DNA of 64,000 nt from the NCBI GenBank assembly GCA_963691655.1, contig OY829328.1, forward strand, positions 28,415,890 to 28,479,889. The letters are read 5' to 3'. The translations under genes were made by a program, and so were the position numbers. Numbering within the stretch: the first letter of the stretch is position 1; each line of letters begins with the position of its first letter. Under the pieces are notes generated by a model. The model ran no database searches. It was not told the origin of the DNA and saw only the letters and a list, made by a program, of their open reading frames with translations. The DNA is from Toxonevra muliebris. Its lineage: Eukaryota > Arthropoda > Insecta > Diptera > Pallopteridae. This document shows, in pieces, positions 46,514-58,470 of the stretch.

Positions 46514-46692
46514 GGAGGGTTACTCTGTAGTTCGATTCGAAAGAAAATCTACTCGAAATCGAAAGATTGGTACTCTAGAAAATATTTTCGAATAATATTT
46601 GTTCGATGTTCAGATTTAATTTTGCGCCTTTCGGATCGAATTTGGCATTCGAATAGAATTGCCTTTCGAATCGAACTACAGATTAACCTCCC
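46514..46692. mobile_element. palindromic MITE, TTCGAATC-rich
   Basis: Ends GGAGGGTTACTCTGTAGTTC and the inverse of GGGAGGTTAATCTGTAGTTC, followed inward by GATTCGAAAG on both sides. About 180 bp. No target duplication seen. Confidence 0.55.
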
Positions 46693-49437
46693 AGTTCAAC
46701 AAAATTCAACTTAAGGTTTCACCCAATTGAATATCTTTTATATTCTGAAACTGGATCTAAAAATAAAGTGTCTGCCCGTTTTTCAAGATCAATCCGTTTA
46801 CGATTCAACACGAAATTCTATTGTATTAATATTACTCATACGACATGTTTTATTATATCAAAAAATATTTTCTTCAGAGCTAAAATTTTATGAATTCCCT
46901 TGTAAGATTGTCTGGTTTTCGTGAAAACGAAATGGTATACACCACTTCGAAGGGTTGCCTCACCGTGATCTCAAAATCATTGTCAATTTGTCTGGATTAC
47001 GGTATTAATATTTATTTGAAGGATGGGACGAATGGTAGTTAGGAATTCAATGATTCCCATAATATAGTTTCAATGTTAGAACATGTCCAAGCGCTATCTA
47101 AGTTAGGAAAAGTGTGGAAAATGTTCGAAAAATGTTTTTTCTTTAAGAAAAAAAATAGTAATAGTAAAATTAGAACCTTCAATTAGTACTACTGATTAGT
47201 ACCAGCTATATATATAGTGCCTACAAACTTTCATTATTATACCTCTGGCAGTTTTCAAGTTATTATTATTCATCACATAGGATTTGAGGGATAAATCAGT
47301 CAAGTGGGTGTGGTACCTCCCATCAGTATGGCCAAATTGGGCGCAATGTGCTTTTTTGACGCTTATTCAAATTACTGTAGCGTAGGTGGGCACTTTTTTA
47401 AATTATCTCCAGCTCCATTTCTTATATGATCTTATTTGCTAAACTTATTGTTTGCTTACTTATGAAACACTCCTTAAATGAATATATTTAATATGAACGC
47501 TTGCAATACTAATAAACTGTAAAGGTTTCAGGAAAAAATATTAAGGTTCAGACGCGCCACCAGAGGCTTAAATATTATAATCGCTGCAGAACTCTTTTGC
47601 GATTAAAAAAAAAAAGTTACAGTATTCATGAGAGTATGTACATATGTATATACAAATGCCTAGTGACGCTTCTACATCTTAATAAATAACATATTGGTAT
47701 ATTGCATGCAAAATTTTCTGAATTTTTTTAAAATTTTTTTCTGATATTAGGAAGAAGCAAAAACTGAAATTACCAAATCACCCATTACTCATTCAAGTTA
47801 GCGGCTAATGGTTTAAAAATTTTGCAACATCATTCCTTGATCAAGTACTTCGAAAGGGTCTATACGAAACTTAAATTGGTTTAGGGGTATTTTTAACATG
47901 AAAATCAGGCTATGTTTTTTATTAAAGTAGCTACAATTATTATTGAAAAACTGTCAAAGTATTTAGGAGTTCCATATAATTCCGTTTTTAATTTTTAAAT
48001 TATATTTTTGCAGCTATGAAATAGAAAAGAACTTTTTAAGCAGAAGCCCTCCATTCTAAGTACTTAGCAACAAGTTAGGTTAAATGTTCAATTTGAACTA
48101 TGTACTTGCATGTAGTACTGGTTTTTTGTTCCATATGAAGACAATCTTCATATATAGGTACGAGTACTTACCGAGTACTTTCCACAAGTATAAAATTATA
48201 GGTGTAACCAACATTGAGATTAGTGATGCTTACATTGATATCCTTTCAATCATGCTTATCGTTGTCATTTTCTGCATTTTAATAGCGCATAAACAGACAG
48301 ACTTAATACAAAATACGAGTATTATGTCTTCCAGTCTTTGCTACATCATGTCCTTAGCATAATAGCAAAAACGGAAAAAAATTAAAAGAAAAAGATAGCA
48401 TACATCTACAACGTATTATCGCTCATGTAAACAAAATGCTAGACGACAGTAAATTTATTGCCGGCTTGCCTGCTAGCCTGCCTGCCTAGCTACTTGTTAC
48501 ATGCTGGATTTTTAATTTCATTTGATAGCACTATTCAAACAGTAGGACATGCATATACTTCCAATACAATTATGTGTACATATTTACGTGCATATGATAT
48601 CCTTTGCTTACTATCTCTTATTATACTAAGTGCATACAAGTAGATTTCACGCTAACGTTATAACATTTTGAAATTGTTGAACATATAGCCCAGAGCAATT
48701 TTAACCATTCGCAGAATCTGTCATTTACCCACGCTCACACAAACACACTTCCACTCCACATACATTGACTTTAGTTTTGTGTGTGCCAAATGTAAACATT
48801 ACATGCATATACGAACACATACATATGTATATGCTTCATTCATGAAAGAAAATTGAATTTTAATATACAAAGAAGTATAGCCTACAACGAAACAACTTCA
48901 TTTAACCCTCTCCCTCACGCACACGTAGCAATTCACCGCAAGGATAAGTACAATAATGGTAAACTTGCATACAAAAAATACATTTACCTTTTTGTTTACC
49001 AAAAGGACTATATACAAACATGCAAACGTGTGTTTATGTTTGTACATGCTCGTATATCCTTTTTGAGTTGTCGTCATTTGTGTTTCGCTGAAATTAAGAT
49101 ACACGCAGTGAATCACGTCTTTTACATGTACGAGCACACAGAAATGTGTTTTAATGGAAATATACGGAAAAATAATTGAAAGTTACTTTGTTTTATTATT
49201 GCTCTTTTGAGAAACAGAAATTTAATAAGTTTTTTTTTTAAATTTAATTTTGTATTTATAAACCCTTTACAGTAGTGTTTATGTGACACTATAATAGCTT
49301 AAAGATTGTATTACAACATTTCTATGTAGATAAAATAAAGCTCTTCAATAGCTTTGGGGCAACTCTTATAACAATCTTGAATATATGCCTAGTTTATTTC
49401 ATTTTATCATTAACTTGATCTGCAAACGTTTTGTCAA
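46693..49437. other. AT-rich interval without recognised gene
   Basis: Only short frames without motifs. A run of frames near 48084-48643 and 48853-49179 reads AT-rich sequence and is not supported. Confidence 0.4.
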
Positions 49438-49453
49438 TATAGTAAGTATATTT

Positions 49454-50776
49454 TTTTTTATTTTTTTTTTTTTTGTACGTTGGCAGGTGGAAACCTTCAT
49501 AGGTACCGCAGAACTCCTGTTCGTGTCCGGTTATGTCGGATTCCAACCGACTAAAACCACCTATTTTCTCTTCTACCATTCTCCCCGCGGGACTACCATA
49601 GAGTATTACTTCGCGGGGATGGTTCAGCATTATGCTGTCTCTTTGTTAGCGTTGTTAACGCCATATGTCATCTTCCGTTTCGAGAATTTTTCATGGTGTG
49701 CCACCAGTTGTTGGTTGTTCATCATTCATTTCCGCCGTCTTCTGTGTTCATTGCGTTTTGTAGCCTTCGTTAGGCTTTCCGCGCGTTTTCCGCATTCCTC
49801 AGCGCAGTTATTATGATTTTCGCCGTTTTACTAGCAGCGGCGCATTTCTCTACCAAGTCGCACATCTGTGATGTCAGATTTCCTATAGTGGGGGGTTCAC
49901 CAAATGCTCTCTCCAATTCCTCACTGTCCCTGTTAAATCGTGGACAGTGAAAGAGAATGTGTGTTGAGTCCTCGGGCTCGTTCGGACACTGGTGGCAGAA
50001 CGGGTTCTCTTCTATTTTAAACCTGTGGAGATAGGCCTTAAAACATCCGTGCCCGCTGAGAAATTAGGTGAGATAAAAAGCCATTTCTCCATGTCTCCGA
50101 TCCATCCATGGTGTAGTATGTGGAAAATATGTGCAACGACCCTTCCCGGATCGCTCCCATCTTCGGTGCCATTCCATGACAGTGCGCTGCCTCTCTTCCT
50201 TCTTTGTTATACTCGTAGGTCTGTCTCCTATAGAGCTATAAAGACGTTTCATCTCGGTCGCAAGTAGATCGATGGGCACTTTTCTGGCGATGACGCAGAT
50301 AGCGTCGTCCGAACACCGTACGGTAAGCGCAGGCTACCATCAAGGCACTGAGCCTATAGGTTGATCGGATACCTTTAAGATGCGCCTTCTTAGCGTCCGC
50401 CCAAATAGGCGCAGCATATAGTATCACTGAGCTGGTTACCGTTGAAAGCAGCTGAAGCTTGCCCTCCCTGGGGCCTCTTGTGCTCCACATAACACGTGTT
50501 AGCGCTCGGTTTATGCTGGCTGCATTGTCACTGGCAGCTTGTAAGTGCTGCTTGAAAGTCATCTTTGAGTCTATGAGTACCCCTAGGTATTTTAGGAGTG
50601 GCTGCGAGGTAATGCAGTGATCACCAACTGTGATGACCAGCTCCTCGCGCACTCTCTTAGTACTCAACAGCACTACCTCGGTTTTTTCGGCCGCGAGTTC
50701 AAGCTTGGAACTATTCAGCCATCTCCTTACACGCGAAATTGCATCATTGCATTTAGCCTGTAGTAAGTCCAATTTT
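49454..50776 (-). mobile_element. 5'-truncated R1-like non-LTR retrotransposon with 16-bp target duplication
   Basis: Flanked by identical TATAGTAAGTATATTT at 49438-49453 and 50777-50792. The 3' end (low coordinate) finishes in an A-rich tail of about 30 bp on the minus strand. The body holds the end of a reverse transcriptase and the C-terminal zinc region, then a 3' UTR of about 280 bp. Truncation at the 5' side inside the reverse transcriptase is typical of target-primed insertion. Confidence 0.85.
49765..50776 (-). pseudogene. R1-like reverse transcriptase C-terminal part, broken
   Basis: The minus strand reads LDLLQAKCNDAISRVRRWL, LAAEKTEVVLLSTKR, LLKYLGVLIDSKMTFKQHL, RALTRVMWSTRGPR, ILYAAPIWADAKKAH and ACAYRTVFG: the thumb and C-terminal part of R1-clade reverse transcriptases. 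A frameshift lies near 50275, after which IDLLATEMKRLY continues to WMDRRHGEMAFYLT, a TAA at 50064-50066, then FLSGHGCFKAYLHRF, FCHQCP, STHILFHCPRF (zinc motif) and MCDLVEKC to a stop near 49765. The catalytic YADD part is missing. Confidence 0.82.
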
Positions 50777-50792
50777 TATAGTAAGTATATTT

Positions 50793-52039
50793 GTTTTTGC
50801 GGTTGGCTGATTGCCTTCAATTAAATTAAATAGGTTTATATTCAATGTTTTTATATTATTATTTAAAATTTAATGTTAACTACTTTTAAAGAATCGAACT
50901 CATGATTATTTATATAGGCATCCACAAACCGTCGCACAGTGGTTTGTCTCCATATAATGGTGGGAAAAAAATAGAAAGAGTTGTCCCAGTGACTTAAATT
51001 TTGGTAAAGGATATTATTTTAAGACACTTATGGGGAAAAATGGTTGAAAATGGTTCAGTTGTTTTAGGTATTTGTCACGTTTTCTGATTGCCAAATATTA
51101 GAAATTTCGTGCTTGTGATATTTTTTTACATTTTTTGTCTTTGAAGTCAAAATCTATGAACAAAAATTTATTGTAAAATCTTTTTCAATAAGTAGAAGTT
51201 TTTATTATAACACAATGTTTATAAAAGATAAGAGAATATGAAAATAAAAAAAATTGGAGAACAAGGATTATCCAGTGGTCGTCTACAACTCCGCAGCTAT
51301 ATTTTTTTAACTTCAAATCAATATAGAGGGATGAAATTTAGTCTGAAGATTGTGGAAACCCTAAGTATTCATAACGGCTTATCAAAATTCTGGCGTAAAA
51401 GGGTTAAATTAATAGTTTGCCCATAAATGTGCGAAAAAAATATTTGCTCCTAAGTAGAAAATTTCAACATTTTTAAACTAGTTCCATCATTATTAATGTT
51501 CAGTAAGCACCCAGCAAAATTTAAAGAAGTCATTTTTTTTTCTTTTTAAAGAACTATTTGTTCTTTTCTAATAATTTTTTTACATATAACATCATTTACT
51601 TAATTTCAACAGTAATTTTGTAAAAAGAACTTATTTTGTAAAATTTTCGTTTTAGTATTTTGGTCATTCCATTTTTTAATTGCCAAGATAAAAATCCCAT
51701 TCTAGCCATTCATAACCGGATAATCAGAGCCCTATACAGTAATATAAGCAAGCACTTTTCTGTTGCAGATAAGGGGAACTTGAGATATCGTGGTCACCGA
51801 TGACTCATGTTTTTTGGAGAAATCTCTTTACCTGAGTGCAGTGGGCACAATTTTAGAATATTTCCTCATGAACAAAATTTTTTTATTGTAGTGACAACAT
51901 TTGATGCTACGGTCGTATGTTCTAATCAATAGTAGTTTCTTTTTTAAGATTTATTTATTTATTTGTTTTAAGCTATGAATTTTGAATAAAGAACAACTGA
52001 CTATTTATTGTAGTATAACATACATATATATATATAATA
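50793..52039. other. AT-rich interval without recognised gene
   Basis: No gene or repeat structure recognised. Confidence 0.4.
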
Positions 52040-52100
52040 TACTAGCTGACCCGGCAGACGTTGTTCAGCACTTTCTACGAAGAAGCGAGAAAATTGGAGT
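52040..52100 (+). repeat. edge of a common insect dispersed repeat
   Basis: ACTAGCTGACCCGGCAGACG directly follows a TA-rich stretch. I know this kind of start from many insect repeats but will not assign the class. Confidence 0.4.
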
Positions 52101-52349
52101 TTATTTCAATGAAGAAGAATGAAGTTTCTTGATGTTTAAAATTGAACATTGGTAATGACAATTCAAGCTTAAAGGACGTACATTGAATTTGGTAAAAATT
52201 CTAGATTTAAAAATGAGGCATCAAAATCGGCATTTTTAAAACTATTTGATTTGCAGAAGAATATCAAAGACCGTTCTAGAAGTTATATTTAATTCCAAAA
52301 ACTATTTAAAGATATGGATCCATTTGCTATTTATTTTAAAAATAGAATA

Positions 52350-52625
52350 TATTACAGCGCCACCTATCGGATTTTGACATAGCTAGGCAGGTTCTTGAGA
52401 TATTTCATAAATTAGTAGAAATAATAGTAAAAATAATAATAATAAAAAATAAAAGTAGAAAAACAGTGAAAAAGTAGTAGAAAATAACAATAAATTGTAG
52501 AAAAATGTAGTAAAAAAGCGGTAAAAAGTATAAGTAAATAAAGTAGTAAAAAAGTAGTCGAATATAAGAAGAAAATGTTGGAAAAAATAAATTAAAATAG
52601 TAGTAGAAAATAGAATTAGAGCATG
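52350..52625 (+). repeat. purine-rich GTAGTAGAAA-type array, copy 1
   Basis: A leader (CGCCACCTATCGGATTTT, then ATAGCTAGGCAGG, ATATTTCATAAA) is followed by a degenerate (GTAGAAAA)n array from about 52410. The leader plus array recurs at 53100-53612. The minus-strand open frames here (F/L/Y-rich) are read from the repeat. Confidence 0.65.
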
Positions 52626-52798
52626 ATGCAACATCCACTAATCCAACAAACTGAAAGCATTTTTTAAATCCGGTATTGACAAATAATACTTCCATACTAA
52701 TATATCCCGTAATGAAAATTTAAGGTATATGGAAGGTGTCACACCCACCCATTTTTTTATTGTAGCATGGCATTTTTAATTCACGTTCTTGTACCAAA

Positions 52799-53022
52799 TT
52801 TCTGCACTGTGCTATAAATTTTTGAGATATAACCAAAAAAATATTGCGATTAATTTATATTATAGTTCAGTTGAATTATAGAAGCAATATTTCAGGACGC
52901 CCTATATTCATTTCTGCACTGTGCTATAAATTTTTGAGATATAACCAAAAAAATGTTACGATTAATTTATATTACAGTTCAGTTGAATTATAGAAGCAAT
53001 ATTTCAGGACGCCCTATATTCA
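52799..53022 (+). repeat. two-copy tandem duplication, 112-bp unit
   Basis: Units 52799-52910 and 52911-53022, both running TTTCTGCACTGTGCTATAAA to CAGGACGCCCTATATTCA, with only a few differences. Confidence 0.9.
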
Positions 53023-53097
53023 TATCAATGACCATTCTTGAAATTATTTAAAAATTTGAACCAATTTCATATTTATTATAAATTTAGAATTTGTTAC

Positions 53098-53612
53098 AAC
53101 GCCACCTATCGGATTTTAAGATAGCTAGGCAGGGTCTTAAGATATTTCATAAAGTAGTAGAAATAATAGTAGAAAAGGGAATGGAAAAAGTAGTAGAAAA
53201 TAGCTGCAAAAAATTAGACGAAAATAGTAGTAGAATTAGTAGTAGAAAAGGTAGTAGGAAAAATAATAGAAAATAGTATTACAAATTGTTGTAAAGAAGT
53301 AGTAAAAAGGTAGCAGAAAAAGTAGTGGAAAAATAGTTAAACATAGTAGTACAAAAATAGTAAAAATGGAGTAGAAAGAGTGGTAGAAATAATAGTAAAA
53401 AATAGTAGTAGAATAAACTGTAAAAAAGCAGTAAAAAATAGTAGTGAAAAATAGTAGAAAGTAGTAGTAGAAAATAAGAAAAAATGTATTGAAAAAGTAG
53501 TAGAAAAAAGTAGTAGAAAATAACATGCAGAAAAAAAGGAGTTTAAAAGTAGTAGAAAATAGTAGTAGAAATAGTTGTAGAATTAGTAGTGGAAATAGTA
53601 GTAGAAAATAAA
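53098..53612 (+). repeat. purine-rich GTAGTAGAAA-type array, copy 2
   Basis: Same leader as copy 1 (GCCACCTATCGGATTTTAAG, ATAGCTAGGCAGG) then about 460 bp of (GTAGTAGAAA)n-like sequence. Longer than copy 1. Confidence 0.7.
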
Positions 53613-55062
53613 AAAGGAGCAAGGTCCCACTAATTACAAACAAAATTATAGAAAATTTGTGGTGTTTCTAATGGTTTGGCGGTATACTGTATATATATAC
53701 CAGAAAAAAAACACATTACAAAATATTAAATTAACTGGCAATTGAATTATGAAAAATACTTTGGAAAACGGCCATCACAGAAGAAATTTAATATTACATT
53801 ACATAACATTTAATAAAATAAATACCATAAAATAATATTTAAGAAAAAAACAAGATATTTAGTTGCATTGCATATGGTTTACGCGCTGTGTAAACAAAGC
53901 CGATCTCAAACACTATTCCAATTCTCAAGTCTTATCTAAGCCAGCCATAGTTATTAGCAAAGAGCAGAAAAAAGGCAAAATAAAATTTAGAATCTAAAGT
54001 GGTCAAGGTTTTGGTCTGTCACGTTAAATCTGCATGAATATTTTATCGAAAATATCCGAGGAAAAAACGAAATCTAATTAATTTTCAATTGCACATTATC
54101 AAGGCTTCAAAGACCTACATTTCGTAAATGCAAAGTTTGTTTTCATCTCTTATGGCTTTCCAGTTATTGGCGCTTTATTGCGTCTGTCACGTTACACAAT
54201 TTCCGCAGTGGATTCAGAGGCTTATTTTGAAAAATTTGTTCCACAACTTGAAACAATTGCATTAATTTAAATAGGAGCTGAAGTTTAAGGATAAATGAAG
54301 AGATTATAATGAAGATTGTTTAAAAAAATACATTTATCGCAATTTTATGGACTTTTATGCACGATCTGTCACGTTACACAAAAAATATATCAAGTCATTA
54401 GTGTGAATTTTTCTCTGATTAAAGAGCAATAAATAATAGTTCCAAAAAATTTTGATGCCATTTTTGAGTTAGCGATGTGCAAGTAACAGCATTAAGCTGA
54501 GCAGCCATTAGATCTACTGGATAGAAATATAAATACAAAAAATCAGCACTAACGATAAAATCAACCGTAAGTAAAGTACAAAATATAATAAGGAAATAAC
54601 AAAGTAATCATATACCAATATTTGTGGGAATGGATTGCACATCCGCTCTTTTATTTTTCTAAAAATATATATTATACTTGTGAATGGTGACCCCAAAATC
54701 CCCATATACCGACTTTAACTAAAATCAAGCAATATCTTCGACTTTTGGGCAGCTTTTCGGAATTTGAGACTACTTTGCGTCACACATCTGAAGCATGTGG
54801 CCAAAATTACGTTTTTTTCTGAAAGTCAAGGATATTAAATGATCATCTGGTATTTTTTCATTAATTAAATCTTTGGTTATTTTTTTATACTTAAAAACCT
54901 CAGTAAATATCTTTAAAAAAAATTAGATTTTTCGTCATTTAATTTTCTTTTGAATAAAGCAAATCAGATATTATTAAAATTAATAGACTGATACAACATC
55001 TGATACTTCTAGGCAATGAAAATTTCTTTGGTTTTTCCAAGATATTTTAAATTGAAAAAACG
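53613..55062. other. AT-rich interval with a thrice-repeated motif
   Basis: TCTGTCACGTTA occurs near 54015, 54183 and 54365; the last two extend to TCTGTCACGTTACACA. No gene recognised. Confidence 0.4.
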
Positions 55063-55149
55063 CGCTTAGCGCTAAATCACTTTTTTTCCGCGTTTTAATT
55101 TTCAAAGAGCACTAAAATCAGCGGGAAAAGTGTTGAGTTGGCCACAATG
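55063..55149. mobile_element. right-end fragment related to hAT-c
   Basis: AGCGCTAAATC, CGCGTTTTAATTTT, AGCGGGAAAAG and TTGAGTTGGCCACA lie in the order and spacing of the right end of the element at 23833-24957. The left end could not be located. Confidence 0.5.
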
Positions 55150-55645
55150 TCGGCTACATACAATCATGCAGAGAGTCTACTTCTCGCAGTTTTATCTCAT
55201 GTGCTTTAGTGAGAGAGCTTGATTCTACATAGCTGAGTTTTCCTTTCATGTGTTATATACGTGTGCAACGTCATGTTTGTGCCGATAAATGTAGAGAGTA
55301 TCAACAGAAAAAAAACTTTAGAAAGGAGAAGAATGCAAAAGCTTTAACAACAACGGTCACGTAAAAAATCTCGTTTTTGTTGCACTCATATGAAACTAGT
55401 AAGAAACGAAGTATGCAGTTATCGGCTACATAAAATCAGCCAGAGAGTCTACTTCTCGCAGTTTTATCTCATGTGCTTTTGTGACAAAACAGACGTAGAT
55501 GCCTCTGCTGGATTGAATAAAGCTGAACTTTCCTCCCATGCCTTTTATACGTGTACTACGTCGTGTTTGTGCCGATAAGTGTATCAACAGAAAAAAAGTA
55601 ACAAAAAAATTGAGAAAAGAAAACTGCAAAAACTTCAACAGAATT
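55150..55645 (+). repeat. tandem duplication, period about 272 bp
   Basis: CGGCTACATA, then AGAGAGTCTACTTCTCGCAG, TTTTATCTCATGTGCTTT and TTTGTGCCGATAA occurs from 55151 and again from 55423. The copies differ by substitutions and an indel, so the duplication is not recent. Confidence 0.75.
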
Positions 55646-55734
55646 TGTTATAAATGTTTTCTAATAATTTTCAAATAAACAACAAAGTTTCACTTCTACT
55701 GCGAATGCCTGCAGGCACATAATTTATTTTTTTT

Positions 55735-55995
55735 TTCTGAAGAGATTTCTTCCGCAAAAGAGTGGCCTTTTACCGGGGCCTTGTCGCCTAGTTATCTTTT
55801 AAAGCTCAAATATAAACATTAGGCCAATAGAATTTTTTAAATCGGATAATGTTTACTGGTATTGCAATAGGTTCTAAGCTTGTAAGTTTTTAGAAATTCA
55901 GCAAAATTTGTATGAAAAATATAAATTATGGTCGAAAATTCAAAATTTTCAACATCCATCGAAACCAGTAAACGTTATCCGATCTGAAAAGCTAT
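55735..55995. repeat. dispersed-repeat end plus imperfect hairpin
   Basis: 55738-55795 resembles 3366-3420. Next to it, ATCGGATAATGTTTACTGGT (about 55841) and its near-inverse CCAGTAAACGTTATCCGAT (about 55965) form a hairpin with a loop of about 100 bp. Confidence 0.45.
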
Positions 55996-58366
55996 TTTTG
56001 CAATGTTGGCTGGAAAATTTAAAAAAATTTGAATTTATGGTCGAAATTTCGGGACTGTCAAGGTTTTTTTGCAAACTGAAAATATTGGCTGATTTCAAAA
56101 ATGTTGTTTCCAATTCTTTTCATCTGGACGAGAGAAACTTAAATACGCTATTTTTTTTTTATTATTTAACGCCACTCTTGGCTTGTCCCAAAAATGTTCT
56201 CTTATTCGATAGCTTTTGTGAGTCACTGTATGCCTGTATGTATTGTATAACGAAACGAACCAAATTAATATCACATTAACGTTAGGAAATAATCGGTTTC
56301 GAAAAACTACAATAAAAATCTGATTGCGTTTATTCAATAAGGTTGGTAGTCTATCACTTTGATAAATCATCGAATATTGAAAGTAGTTTGCTGTATCCAC
56401 TATACAAACTGTAATTTTTAATTGGGTCATGTACGAAAAACGTAAAAGTAAAATGTGTTGCATATAGTTGCCATCTAAGAATAAAAGCCGTCAGTTTTAA
56501 AAGAGGAAATTTCATTATTATTTCTTAAATGCCTGACAAAATATGATGCCGGACAAAATTCCTGACAAGATATCTAATGCCTGACTGTCCTGACGTATGG
56601 CAAGCCTGCCTATCAACCACTACTAGTGCAAGAAATCAACCAGGTCGAAAATTGAACCTCATGAAGATGCAATAAAACCAAATAGATAATAACTTAAATT
56701 TTTCCGAATTGTATTTTATGAACGCCAAATTTATGAGCCTTCTTTTCTATCCTCTCATAATTTCATAAAATTCTCATAAATAACCAAAATTTAATTCGTT
56801 AGCCAAACACTCACACACTAATCCTTAGTTTATATAATAATTAGTGCTGGTGGTAAGTAGTAGATTTCTTAAGCACTATTAACATGGTGCAATAAAATTA
56901 TGAACACAACAAGACGATGCCAAAAAATTTTAAGGCAGTTAGTTCAACAAGGCTTAAAATCAAGCGATAAAATACACAAAGCAAAAACAAAATAAATTGT
57001 AGTTGCAGTAGTTGCTGCTTGTTGTAACATGTTAAATAAATTCTGTTGTACCTACAATAACAACAAAAAAAATAATCAGGTGAGTACAAGTAAATCTATT
57101 AATGCACGAGTGCATTATTCATATTCCTCTGGTGGTGGTGAGTTCTAGAGCGCGCTATGATATGCAGCTATGAACGATGAATGCAGCAAATTCGCTTACG
57201 TTTCTATGCTTGCTATTCTACCTCTTTTAATACACACACAGACATAAACTCCAACAGAGAAAGAGAGAAAGAGATAGTAAGGCATTTAAGCTAAGTCTTA
57301 CTTTTCCACAGATATAAAACAAAAGCAATAACAACAATAGCACAGCAGAAAGGAGAATAACATAAAGTGACGCATCTTCAATTACCTGCATCCGGAAGTG
57401 CATAGTACATGAAGATGAAGAAGAAGAAGAAAAAACACAAGAGAAACTTAGAAAATATACACAGTTTATATGTAGTAAAATGGGCAATCGCACAGGATAC
57501 TTGTCAGCAGCAACATCCATGAGAACAGTAAAAACAACGGCAATAACAATAGCAACAACAGCAACAGCAAACAGCCACCAACATTTTCTTTTCTTTTATG
57601 TTTTTGTTTTTGCTTTTATTTCTGTTGTTGCCAGCTCTAAAGTGGTATTTAAGTGAGCGTTGCATCCTTACAAATATTTTAATAGTTTAGTTTGGCTTCT
57701 TGCTCCACTAGGCAAAATGTTGTTAGTTTTTTGTGTTGTTGATATTTTATTATTATTATTGTTGTTGGTGCTGTTGCATATCCTTTGTTTTATACATAAG
57801 AAGCTTAACACATTCTCCATTTATAATACATATACAAAGCATTTTTGTAGAGGTAATTTCATTGTCTTAACAAAAGCAACAAGAAACTTTAAATCATTTA
57901 CAAAATGTTAAAAATTTTTGGAATTTCTCGCGTGCCACATTAAAGAGCAAGTGATTTTTACTTTTCTTCACCATTTTCTTCTTCTTCGTCTTCTTCATCT
58001 ATGAATCTATTACTTGCTTTTGGTGTATGTATGTACAACAGTTTTTTCGTCATAATTTATAAATGTGTTATTTTGTAATAGAAAATATGGTTAGAAATAA
58101 GTTTAGTTTTTTTTGTTCAAAAATATTGCATGCTTTTAGGTATATGGGTACATACATAGGTTTAGTTAAAACTTTCGAATATCAGATCCAAAAGTTATTA
58201 GTTTTGAAACGTAAAACAAGTGTATTCTGGAAATCTCTAAATCACACACTTTTATGCAGGTAGTCAGACACAGCAAAAGTGTTCAGGGTAATGAAATGGT
58301 GATTGAATTACTTTAGAACCATCTTATGGGAGTTGATAAAAAAAACGGAAATTTATTAAAGTCTTA
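55996..58366. other. interval without recognised gene
   Basis: AT-rich with CAA/GAA-type simple repeats at about 57310-57345, 57410-57435 and 57530-57570. Frames here are short or low-complexity. Confidence 0.4.
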
Positions 58367-58470
58367 GGGCAGTTTTCTCTATGTCCGGTTAAGCAATAAT
58401 CTGATTTTTAACCGACGGTTGGCAGTAGCAGTTCTGATTACTGCTTAATTGGGCATTGAGAAAACGGCCC
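58367..58470. mobile_element. short inverted-repeat MITE
   Basis: Ends GGGCAGTTTTCTCTATG and the inverse of GGGCCGTTTTCTCAATG; inner parts with GTTAAGCAATAATCTG are mirrored too. About 104 bp; left flank TA, right flank TT. Confidence 0.6.

Noticed and set aside
49385..49816. 143-codon plus-strand frame
   Set aside because: It reads the antisense of the 3' UTR and A-rich tail of the R1-like insertion and crosses its target duplication.
52383..53643. Long F/L/Y-rich minus-strand frames
   Set aside because: They are the reverse strand of the (GTAGTAGAAA)n arrays, which happen to lack stops.
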